Source: Paenibacillus pinistramenti (GTDB lineage Bacteria > Bacillota > Bacilli > Paenibacillales > Paenibacillaceae). Taken from it: 64,000 nucleotides of DNA. Position 1 is the stretch's first letter; every line of letters starts with the position of its first letter. The notes beneath the pieces are model-generated. The model was given only the letters and a program-made list of their open reading frames with translations, made no database searches and had not been told where the DNA came from. The stretch spans positions 62,001 through 126,000 of the forward strand of contig NZ_VAWG01000009.1 in NCBI RefSeq assembly GCF_005869875.1, read 5' to 3'. Below are positions 42,612 through 49,573 of the stretch, in pieces. Made by a program: the position numbers and the translations under genes.

Positions 42612-42995
42612 AAATTGAACTAATCAACGGTCTCCCTATCATCTCCTTCCTCCTGACATACAATAATCAAACGATCCACTCACTTAAATAATGTCCTCTT
42701 AGATACGGGTTGTTCCACTACAATCTTTGATACTGATGTCGTTGAACCAATTGGTTTAGACATTGACTTTATTAACGGTAAATCTGTTCGCATGTACGGT
42801 GTCGGTGAACAAAGTGAATTATGTTACCAACAAACAATTTCAAATTTGACTATAGACAATCTATTCCTCAATAAATTCTCTATACAACTTGGAATTACAA
42901 AAGAATCCTACGGTTTTGAGGCTATACTTGGTGTAGATGTCATGTTCAAATATGGTTTGAAGATAGATTTTGAAAATTTAGAGTTATTAAAATAA
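42608..42995 (+). pseudogene. retropepsin-like aspartic protease gene, frameshifted
   Basis: The frame starts MKIELINGLPIISFLLTYNNQ but stops at 42690 after HSLK. A neighbouring frame continues NNVLLDTGCSTTIFDTDVVE (the D-T-G active-site motif of single-lobe aspartic proteases) and later ESYGFEAILGVDVMFKYGL, ending 18 bp before R8. The two parts overlap around 42680-42700, so a small insertion near that point split the gene. With its partner it forms the only clearly inverted cassette. Confidence 0.75.
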
Positions 42996-43012
42996 TCTTT
43001 AACGAACTTGCG

Positions 43013-43156
43013 TATAACGTTCTTGTATTCACGAAACGACCCAGCCCTAGATAGCTCTTATCTTAGGCTGGGTCGTTTGTTGTCTGAGCTTCTTCCACGA
43101 TTATACATCTGGACAACCGAAGGGCGATAGCCCCATTGCGTGAATACGGTGTTATA
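43013..43156 (-). repeat. cassette element R8
   Basis: Left TATAACGTTCTTGTATTCACG; arm 1 ACGACCCAGCC/GGCTGGGTCGT; arm 2 TTGTC/GACAA; arm 3 GGGC-GATA-GCCC; right CGTGAATACGGTGTTATA. Confidence 0.92.
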
Positions 43157-43184
43157 TGAAGTAGCATGACATCTTGAATTACTT

Positions 43185-43580
43185 TCAGTAAATCAACTCA
43201 CAGTCATGATGTTCCCATACATCAAATAAATTTCCATCAAGATCTTCTAGAACAAAGAATTTCCCATACTTTCCTTCATCAACAATATTTCCAACCTTCA
43301 CATCTTCTGATTTTAAATAGGTATGTAAAGATGTAATATCATTAGTAAAAAAGGTAATAACCCATCTCTTCTTATTATTTATTTCAAATACTGCTCTAGA
43401 TTCATTATCGCTTTGTATTAAATCAAGGATTGGTCTGTTATCCCTAAACAAACTCAAGTAGTCTTTTCTTTGATTCCTAATATTAAAACCAAAGTGTTTT
43501 ACAAACCATTCTGCGGAGTTCTTAATATTTTTAACGGGAATGACGTTATAGGCAATTCCCAGTATCTTTCCAACTTCCAT
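43185..43580 (-). CDS. VOC family protein, cassette gene
   Basis: 131 aa. YNVIPVKNIKNSAEWFVKHFGFNI and FFVLEDLDGNLFDVWEHHDCELIY show the two modules and the late metal-binding Glu/Asp-type segment of the glyoxalase/bleomycin-resistance superfamily. Start has AGGAGG. Stop lies 29 bp from R8 and start 46 bp from R9. Different in sequence from the VOC gene at 41650, so not a recent duplicate. Confidence 0.86.
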   Translation of the reverse strand: MEVGKILGIAYNVIPVKNIKNSAEWFVKHFGFNIRNQRKDYLSLFRDNRPILDLIQSDNESRAVFEINNKKRWVITFFTNDITSLHTYLKSEDVKVGNIVDEGKYGKFFVLEDLDGNLFDVWEHHDCELIY

Positions 43581-43625
43581 GAATATACCTCCTAAATCTG
43601 TTCCTTATTATTTCATGCTATTTCA

Positions 43626-43784
43626 TATAACGTTTGGGTATCTACGAACCCGAGAGGCTTAAGGGAGGGTATGCGACCGGGTCCGACGGACTTAGCCTCG
43701 CAGGGTTGTGAGCTGAATCCACTTCTCTGACTACTGCCTCATGTGAACCAAGGGCGAAGCCCGCAGCGTAGATACTGTGTTATA
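43626..43784 (-). repeat. cassette element R9
   Basis: Left TATAACGTTTGGGTATCTACG pairs with right CGTAGATACTGTGTTATA: the inner box is changed on both sides (TATCTACG/CGTAGATA against TATTCACG/CGTGAATA elsewhere), a clear compensatory change. Confidence 0.92.
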
Positions 43785-43819
43785 TGAAGGATATGCCTTC
43801 GAAGAAATACCCTCACAGA

Positions 43820-44242
43820 TTACTTGTTTCCCTCATTTGCATATGTTATTTCATTTCCTTCAATTAATTTTCTAAGTCCATCTTTATAATACGGCATTAA
43901 TTTCTCAGCCTTATGAATATCCATCCAAGCTATCTTTGAAATTTCATCAGGTCTAACAATCTCTTCGTTCCCTCCAATGATTTCAGCCCTAAACGTAAAA
44001 AAGATTGCATGTTCACTAATCTTTTCAAATTTGCATTCATTTAGAGCTACTAATCCAAATATCTTGATATCTAACCCCGTTTCTTCTTTTGCTTCTCTTA
44101 TTACTGCTTGCTCTAAAGTTTCATTGGTTTCAACGGCTCCTCCTGGTAGAGACCAACTATCACGATCAATATTGTGTACCATGAGGACTTTAGATTTTGA
44201 ATTATTAGTTATTAGAGAATAAGTAATATCCACTCGTTTCAA
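43820..44242 (-). CDS. NUDIX hydrolase, cassette gene
   Basis: 140 aa. NUDIX box GGAVETNETLEQAVIREAKEETGLDI (near residue 35). It hydrolyses some nucleoside diphosphate derivative. The open frame reaches 44299, inside element R10, so the longer start is unlikely; TTG 44242 (MKRVDITYSLI when read as Met) with GAAGGGATG fits the family N-terminus. Stop lies 36 bp from R9, start 42 bp from R10. Confidence 0.87.
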   Translation of the reverse strand: MKRVDITYSLITNNSKSKVLMVHNIDRDSWSLPGGAVETNETLEQAVIREAKEETGLDIKIFGLVALNECKFEKISEHAIFFTFRAEIIGGNEEIVRPDEISKIAWMDIHKAEKLMPYYKDGLRKLIEGNEITYANEGNK

Positions 44243-44283
44243 TTGATAACATCCCTTCTGTTTATAAATCTGCATATCTTTCA

Positions 44284-44449
44284 TATAACGTTCGTGCATT
44301 CACGACGTTCAAGCGGCTTAAGGACCGTCAGGTCCGGGTGGCTCTGCCACTTAGCCGGTTGAATGTGTCCGTCTGATTCCACCTCCCGAAATTCCTCGGG
44401 CGGACCAAGGATCAGCTTGCTGATCCGCAGCGTGAATGCGGTGTTATAC
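44284..44449 (-). repeat. cassette element R10
   Basis: Left TATAACGTTCGTGCATTCACG and right CGTGAATGCGGTGTTATAC: again a matched change (GCATTCAC/GTGAATGC). Arm 3 GGATCAGC/GCTGATCC. Confidence 0.92.
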
Positions 44450-44463
44450 GAAGCCCTCTCTTC

Positions 44464-44940
44464 TTAGAATTCACCCACACGCCTTATGTTCGTGCAAATT
44501 TTCTTTAATTCTACTAATAGACTTTGTTTAAGTTCTTTCAATTTATCTTCGTTAGGCTTAACATCATCTGAATACATTATTTCTCGATCAGTCCACCAGA
44601 CTGGTTCCCTAAAATTAGGTTCTGTGTTTCTTCGAGGGAAAAGATGCCAATGCATATGTGCATCCCCATTCCCGAGCATTTCATAATTCAATTTATTTGG
44701 GGTAAATGCATTATACATAGCCTCTGCGACAATGCTCATTTCGTTTAAAAAATGTTCTTTCGTACTAGAATCTAATAAATGAAGTTCGTGTATGTGATAT
44801 TTACAAAGAAACAGCGTATACCCTTCGAAGTACTGATGATCCCCAATAACAACATATCCCGTATCGAGTTCTGCAACAAAATATGGGTTTGTCCCTTCTT
44901 TTATCATTCTAATTCGATTACAAATTAAACAATCATCCAT
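44464..44940 (-). CDS. HIT family protein, cassette gene
   Basis: 158 aa nucleotide-binding protein. The histidine triad is HMHWHLFPRR (near residue 98), with CLICNRI at the N-terminus. ATG 44940 (MDDCLIC) follows GGGAGGG. The last residues, VGEF and the stop, are encoded by the conserved tail next to R10 (15 bp away), so the cassette boundary shapes the C-terminus. Start 79 bp from R11. Confidence 0.88.
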   Translation of the reverse strand: MDDCLICNRIRMIKEGTNPYFVAELDTGYVVIGDHQYFEGYTLFLCKYHIHELHLLDSSTKEHFLNEMSIVAEAMYNAFTPNKLNYEMLGNGDAHMHWHLFPRRNTEPNFREPVWWTDREIMYSDDVKPNEDKLKELKQSLLVELKKICTNIRRVGEF

Positions 44941-45018
44941 GTAAAGCCCTCCCAATAAAAATGATTTGTTTCAATGATTTTTATGAAATTAGGTTTTAAG
45001 TATTGTCAGAGGGTTTCG

Positions 45019-45180
45019 TATAACGTTGTTGTATTCACGAACCCGAGAGGCTTAAGGCAGCATCAGCTGCCGGGTGGCTCCGCCACTTAGCCTCGCAGGG
45101 TTGTCTGCTGAATCCGCTTCCCCGAAATGCCTCTGCAGACCAAGGGCCTTCAGGCCCGCCGCGTGAATACGGTGTTAGCC
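45019..45180 (-). repeat. cassette element R11
   Basis: Close to R7: TATAACGTTGTTGTATTCACG; arm 2 GTCTGC/GCAGAC; arm 3 GGGCC/GGCCC; right CGTGAATACGGTGTTAGCC. Confidence 0.92.
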
Positions 45181-45235
45181 GATGCTTCCTCTTCTTCGAG
45201 TTACCCACCGAATATGTCTTGATCTTCTTATCTCC

Positions 45236-45283
45236 TTATCCGATCTTGACCTTAGATGTTACTTGCTTTGAGGGTTTAACCAT
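45236..45283 (-). other. 15-codon ORF in gene-less cassette (copy A)
   Basis: Between R11 and R12 only 126 bp remain. The minus strand holds MVKPSKQVTSKVKIG. The related cassette after R13 encodes MGKPSKPEASKVKIG in the same place. No good ribosome site; coding is uncertain. Confidence 0.25.
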
Positions 45284-45306
45284 ATGTTCTTGACCAAGGA
45301 AATTTC

Positions 45307-45394
45307 GGCTAACGTTTTGTATTGACGACGTCCTGGCCCCTTAGAGCCGCTGCTTATAGTTGTGAGGCTTGCCGAACACCTATTGGTGTTAGTT
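45307..45394 (-). repeat. cassette element R12 (short form)
   Basis: GGCTAACGTTTTGTATTGACGACG at the left and GGTGTTAG at the right enclose only about 60 bp. Its right end overlaps the nucleotidyltransferase stop codon. Confidence 0.7.
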
Positions 45395-46163
45395 GAAGGA
45401 ACTTCTGGAAGAAGCCATTGTATTTAAGGCGTTCTCAAAATAGCTATATACTTCATCTGCAATTCCCAGAAACTCTTCAACAAGTACATGACTATCCAAG
45501 TAACAAGCATACAGATAATCAACTAAAGCGGAGTCAATCTCGCAATAGTTTAATATGGCATTCTTCATCTTAATAATGTCATCTTGCCACACACCTGTAT
45601 CTTCTAAAACCGGAGAGTATAATGCACGAATTAATCTCTTAGAATAACCTTTAATATATCTAGTTTTCATTGTGTTATCTCTAGCATTAGTAAGTAAACT
45701 ATGTATTCGATCTACCTCCTCCTTGGTCTCTGTATTTAAGTCTATAATGAACTCTGGAGAAATAATTATCGGTGGTACTTTTTCACCAATGTCATGACCA
45801 TATATGCAAACACAAATTATCTTAACCCAAAAACCCCACTCATGCGGTTTACTTAATACATCGTCAATCGAGCAAATTATCGTATCAATCTTAGTTAATA
45901 CTGGATATTCTTTCAAAAGCCTGTCTTTAATATTTGACAATCTTTCGTAATCAATATCTTTGGGATTTACACATACAATAGTAAAGTCTGCATCTGACTT
46001 AAAAGGTTTAGCAGTTCCTTTTGGAATAGAGCCACACATATAAATGCTATGAATCTTACCGTTAAATTCGGCAAGTAAATTATCTATATACTTATCAACA
46101 AAATCCTTATATTCACTTTGTATTGCAATTCTATTTATGACTTATGACTTTTTCTAATATCAT
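45389..46163 (-). pseudogene. nucleotidyltransferase gene interrupted by a 7-bp tandem duplication
   Basis: The intact frame 46039-45389 encodes MCGSIPKGTAKPFKSDADFT.. (GS..KG..D.D nucleotidyltransferase motif) and a helical C-terminus, similar in layout to aminoglycoside nucleotidyltransferases. The natural start is ATG 46163 behind AGGAGGAG, but after eight codons (MILEKVIS) the frame breaks because GTCATAA is repeated twice in tandem. Removing one copy gives MILEKVINRIAIQSEYKDFV joined in frame to the motif region, 255 codons in all. The gene is off unless the repeat slips back. Its stop codon lies within the R12 box. Confidence 0.78.
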
Positions 46164-46197
46164 ATATACTCCTCCTAAACATGTACGAACTTCTTTC

Positions 46198-46322
46198 GGC
46201 TAACGTTCTTGAATTCTCGACGTCCGACGGAGTCGGATGTGTCCAACTGAATCTGCTACCTTGCATCTCAATTCCGGTCAGGATTGAGGGCTTAGACCGA
46301 AGCGAGAATGACGGTGTTATCC
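46198..46322 (-). repeat. cassette element R13
   Basis: GGCTAACGTTCTTGAATTCTCG at the left pairs with CGAGAATGACGGTGTTATC at the right; arm 1 GTCCGAC/GTCGGAT; arm 2 CTCAATTCC-GGTCA-GGATTGAG. Confidence 0.85.
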
Positions 46323-46378
46323 GATGCTTCCTCTTCTTCGAGTAACCCTCCGAAATTTGTCTTGATCTTTTTATACCC

Positions 46379-46426
46379 TTATCCGATCTTGACCTTAGAT
46401 GCTTCTGGCTTTGAGGGTTTACCCAT
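46379..46426 (-). other. 15-codon ORF in gene-less cassette (copy B)
   Basis: Second copy, MGKPSKPEASKVKIG, in the 128-bp gene-less unit between R13 and R14. The flanks match those of copy A. Confidence 0.25.
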
Positions 46427-46449
46427 ATGTTCTTGACCTAGGAAGTTTC

Positions 46450-46490
46450 ACATAACGTCTTATTCACGAACTTCGCAAATATTACCACAA
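46450..46490 (-). repeat. half element R14 at the end of the array
   Basis: CATAACGTCTTATTCACGAAC is present but no right half follows; the next 130 bp are AT-rich and hold no gene. It marks the array boundary. Confidence 0.7.
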
Positions 46491-46628
46491 CCTAGATATT
46501 CACGTAATTCAATAAATTCTCTCCCTAAATATCCTTTTCCTTCCAAACCAATTAATATCTACCTTATATGACTGACCAAAAATCCCTAAATCCTTTTTAC
46601 ATCCTTCTTCTGCCCGTTCTACTCACAG

Positions 46629-46664
46629 AAAAAGCCCTTCCGACTCGAAATCAGAAAGGCGCTT
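46629..46664 (-). terminator. terminator after the GH31 gene
   Basis: Minus strand AGCGCCTTTCTGA...TCGGAAGGGCT stem followed by TTTTTC. Confidence 0.78.
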
Positions 46665-46705
46665 CTTCAGCATTTTAATAAATATACATGACAATCCTTG
46701 ACCCC

Positions 46706-49276
46706 TTAAACCCTAGCACACAAAATCTCACACAGCGCCCCATACAGCGCTGGTTCAAGCCCCATCGAAGACAAAGACGCCAACAGCGGAGCTGGAGCCG
46801 ATGCCTTTTTCACAAGCAGATAGAGCTGCTCCTTCAGCTGGAAGCGGATCTGAGCCCGGTCCAGCAGGGCAAATACTTCACCGACTACGTTGTTCGCCGC
46901 CAATCGGGCGTCTGCCAAGCGGACCGTAAAGGAAGCACCAACGGGTACTTCCGGCACTGTGACCGTCAACGTATGCTTTTGATTGTCATAACTGGATTCG
47001 AACGCACTAGCCGTTTCATAGCCAGCACCGCTAACCGCCGCCGCAACCTCGGTCTCCGCTATCCCGCAGAACACCAGCTTCCAACTCCGCCGTTCCGGTA
47101 TTACGCTCAAATTCCCTTCCGCAGGCAGAAGGGGGAAAGAGCTGCCTTGAGAGGATTCTTCCAATATTTTCAAGTTTTCATCGACTTGACGAACTCGATT
47201 TGTTCGGCCTGCTCCCCCAGCTCTTCCCTCCCCTTCTCTATCAACCAATCCACCCGCCGCTTCCCACTTCCAAACCATCTCCGTCCGGCACCAGTTCTCA
47301 TCCAGGTCCTCCGCCGTGTTCCCGGCATCCTCCCAAAGCTCAAACCGGCCGTCGGCCCCGGTAAAAATACGGACCTCCAGCTGCGCCGGATTCTCGGTTG
47401 AATGGGTAAATTCGGCAAAATCGGCCATAGGCACGATCGCCCCAGCCTTGGCCAGTACCGGGATATGCTCCAAATCCCGGTACAGCGACAGCTTGCGCCC
47501 GCCGTCATAAATCCGGCCGTTGAAGAAGTCGATCCAGCGCCCTTCGGGCAGCCAGGCTTTGGCCTCGGCCACGCCAATCTCCCGGTTCATCGGCCGGGTA
47601 ACCGGGCAGGCGACCAGCTCGGTGCCGAAGTAATACTGGTTAGGCACTTCGTAAGCCTCGTGCTTCTCGGGATGCCGATAGTACACCGGCTGTACCAGCG
47701 GCAGACCGTCGCGGCTGGCATAGCGGTTCATGGTGTAGAGATATGGCAGCAGACGGTGGCGGAGGCGCAGATGCTGCTTGATGACTTTTTCCGCGATCGG
47801 GTTGAAGCGCCAAGGCTCCTTGCTGTTAAAAGGGCTCGCCGAGCTGTGCAGACGCATAATCGGGGAGAACACGCCGAACTGCACCCAGCGCGCCGCCAGC
47901 TCATCGTCCAGATAGCCGAGCATATGCCCGCCGATATCGTGGCTCCACCAGCCGTAACCGGCATTGGAGGCATTGGCCGTGAAATATGGCTGGAAGTCCA
48001 GCGACTCCCACGTCACAATCGTATCCCCGGAAAAACCCACCGGGTACCGGTGGCTGCCCAGGCCCGCGTAACGGGAGAAGGTGATTGGCCTGCCGCCGCG
48101 CCGCCTGCTGTCCAGAAAATGATAATGGTTCAGCATCCACAGCGGGTCCAGCCCCGGCACCTTGGTGACGCCGCCCTGCTGCCAGTCGATCCACCAGAAG
48201 TCGACCCCTTCTTCCTCCAGCGGATGGTGCAGGTATTTGAAATAAGCCTGCAGAAATTTCGGGTCGGCGATATCGAATTCGACGGCTTCGCCCTCTTCCA
48301 CATTTTTACCGAGGTCTGCGGCCATCGCCAGATAAGGCTCCTCAAACGCCCTCACCCCGTCAGCCGGGTGGACGTTCAAGGTCACGCGCTGCCCATTTTC
48401 ATGCAGCCATTCCAGCAGTCCCTTCGGATCGGGAAATAGCTCCCGGTTCCACGTGTACCCCGTCCACCCGCTGCCGTACTTCGGATCGACGTCGACGAGA
48501 TGCCAGTCCATATCCAGCACCGCCACGGAAAAAGGAATCTGCTCGCGCCCGAACCGCTCGAACAAAGCTTTATATTCTTCCTCCGTATACCGGTAATACC
48601 GGCTCCACCAGTTGCCCAGCGCGTAGCGCGGCAGCAGCGGCGTTCGGCCGCACAAATGGTAGAAATCTTTGAGGCAGGCCAAATATTCATGCCCGTAGCC
48701 AAACAAATAAAGGTCCAGCCCGCCTGCCTCCCGAACCTCCACCTCCCCGTCTTCCTTCAGCACAAGAGAGCGGCTGTCGTCCACCACCGTATGGCCGGAA
48801 CGCGACAGCAAGCCCGGCTCCAGCGGGATCGCCCCATCGGCATTATCCAGAGTACGGGCAGTCCCGCCCAGATTAGACGGCCTTCCGTCCCAATTAGGCG
48901 CGGTATCGCCGAAACGCCAGACGCTCATCAGGCGGCCTGCCCCGTTCCGGACCTGAACGCTCAGCCCGTGGCGCGTGAACGGCCCCTTGTCATATTCCAC
49001 CTGCATCTTTTGCGTGATGATCTGCAGCCGGTTCTCCTGATCTACGACCTGAAATTCCGGCACTGGAAAAAGACGGTTCACCACCGTCTGCGTCGCCCGG
49101 TCCTCAAACCGGCCATGTTCGCAGTATTCCATGCGGATCAGCTGCGGTGTGAGCACGGTGAACCGGTAACGGCCACCGATCACCATAGCATCCTCGTGGG
49201 CAGCCGGCTGGACGCCCCCCAGCTTCAGATGCTCCGGCAGGCCGGCGGCTTCCTGCTCCTTAATAACGTGATTCAT
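46706..49276 (-). CDS. GH31 alpha-glucosidase/xylosidase family enzyme
   Basis: 856 aa, no signal peptide. Order: N-terminal beta-sandwich (to about 215), TIM barrel (230-560) and C-terminal beta domains. The nucleophile Asp is in DFWWIDWQQGG, and the acid/base Asp in VGFSGDTIVTW. The C-terminal 100 residues form an extra helical region. It is last in the operon after two permeases and a lipoprotein, so it should cleave the imported oligosaccharide. Start has GAGAGGAG. Linkage specificity cannot be told. Confidence 0.93.
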   Translation of the reverse strand: MNHVIKEQEAAGLPEHLKLGGVQPAAHEDAMVIGGRYRFTVLTPQLIRMEYCEHGRFEDRATQTVVNRLFPVPEFQVVDQENRLQIITQKMQVEYDKGPFTRHGLSVQVRNGAGRLMSVWRFGDTAPNWDGRPSNLGGTARTLDNADGAIPLEPGLLSRSGHTVVDDSRSLVLKEDGEVEVREAGGLDLYLFGYGHEYLACLKDFYHLCGRTPLLPRYALGNWWSRYYRYTEEEYKALFERFGREQIPFSVAVLDMDWHLVDVDPKYGSGWTGYTWNRELFPDPKGLLEWLHENGQRVTLNVHPADGVRAFEEPYLAMAADLGKNVEEGEAVEFDIADPKFLQAYFKYLHHPLEEEGVDFWWIDWQQGGVTKVPGLDPLWMLNHYHFLDSRRRGGRPITFSRYAGLGSHRYPVGFSGDTIVTWESLDFQPYFTANASNAGYGWWSHDIGGHMLGYLDDELAARWVQFGVFSPIMRLHSSASPFNSKEPWRFNPIAEKVIKQHLRLRHRLLPYLYTMNRYASRDGLPLVQPVYYRHPEKHEAYEVPNQYYFGTELVACPVTRPMNREIGVAEAKAWLPEGRWIDFFNGRIYDGGRKLSLYRDLEHIPVLAKAGAIVPMADFAEFTHSTENPAQLEVRIFTGADGRFELWEDAGNTAEDLDENWCRTEMVWKWEAAGGLVDREGEGRAGGAGRTNRVRQVDENLKILEESSQGSSFPLLPAEGNLSVIPERRSWKLVFCGIAETEVAAAVSGAGYETASAFESSYDNQKHTLTVTVPEVPVGASFTVRLADARLAANNVVGEVFALLDRAQIRFQLKEQLYLLVKKASAPAPLLASLSSMGLEPALYGALCEILCARV

Positions 49277-49348
49277 TTCTCTAACTCCTCTCTAGGAAAA
49301 ATGTTCTTTCGAGCACCGCTCCGTTCCCGGATGTTCTTGCAATCGCTG

Positions 49349-49397
49349 TTGCTGCCGGATTTCCTTAATTGATGACAAGGTAGAAATCCGGCAGCAA
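49349..49397 (-). repeat. 15-bp inverted repeat in the lipoprotein-GH31 gap
   Basis: TTGCTGCCGGATTTC (49349-49363) and its exact complement (49383-49397) form a hairpin with a 19-base loop and no T run; probably an mRNA processing or stabilising structure. Confidence 0.7.
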
Positions 49398-49513
49398 AGG
49401 CGAACGCTTCGCTTTTCAGAATCATCCGTCCACTTCGCTGGAGAAAATCCTGAAAGTTCTGATAATTCTGCGCCTAGCAGACCGGCCCTCGCGGCATTAG
49501 GCGCACTTAATAC

Positions 49514-49548
49514 AAGGCCGTCCCGCAGACACGCCGCGGGACGGCCCT
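49514..49548 (-). repeat. GC-rich hairpin just after the lipoprotein gene
   Basis: GGCCGTCCCGC/GCGGGACGGCC 11-bp stem, loop of 9, extended by AA/TT. On the minus strand it is followed by GTATTAAG, not a T run, so it is more likely a 3'-end protector or partial attenuator than a full terminator. Confidence 0.6.
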
Positions 49549-49573
49549 TGATGATGACTATTTTTAAAGCATG

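Larger units (their letters stand above)
37921..46490 (-). mobile_element. array of gene cassettes separated by attC-like palindromic elements
   Basis: Fourteen related elements (R1-R14, listed individually) alternate with small genes over 8.6 kb. In nine cassettes with a recognisable minus-strand gene or relic, the stop codon is usually within 13-40 bp of one element (91 bp in the toxin relic, overlapping in one case), and the start is 35-91 bp from the next. Almost all genes are on the minus strand. The contents (GNAT, VOC, NUDIX, HIT, nucleotidyltransferase, TA relic) are typical of integron cassettes. On the minus strand each element opens with TATAACACCG and closes with AACGTTAT, placing GTT at each cassette boundary as in attC recombination. 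No integrase, attI or transposase is in the window. Alternative: a family of structured repeats that attracted genes by another route. Confidence 0.7.

Noticed and set aside
37922-46490. Cassette elements as tRNA or CRISPR repeats
   Set aside because: The cloverleaf-like fold lacks tRNA landmarks (CCA-side acceptor, TTCGA loop), copies are 85-165 bp and diverged, and spacers contain genes, so neither fits.
46688-47401. Plus-strand frame of 237 codons opposite the GH31 gene
   Set aside because: Antisense shadow of a well-supported GH31 coding region.
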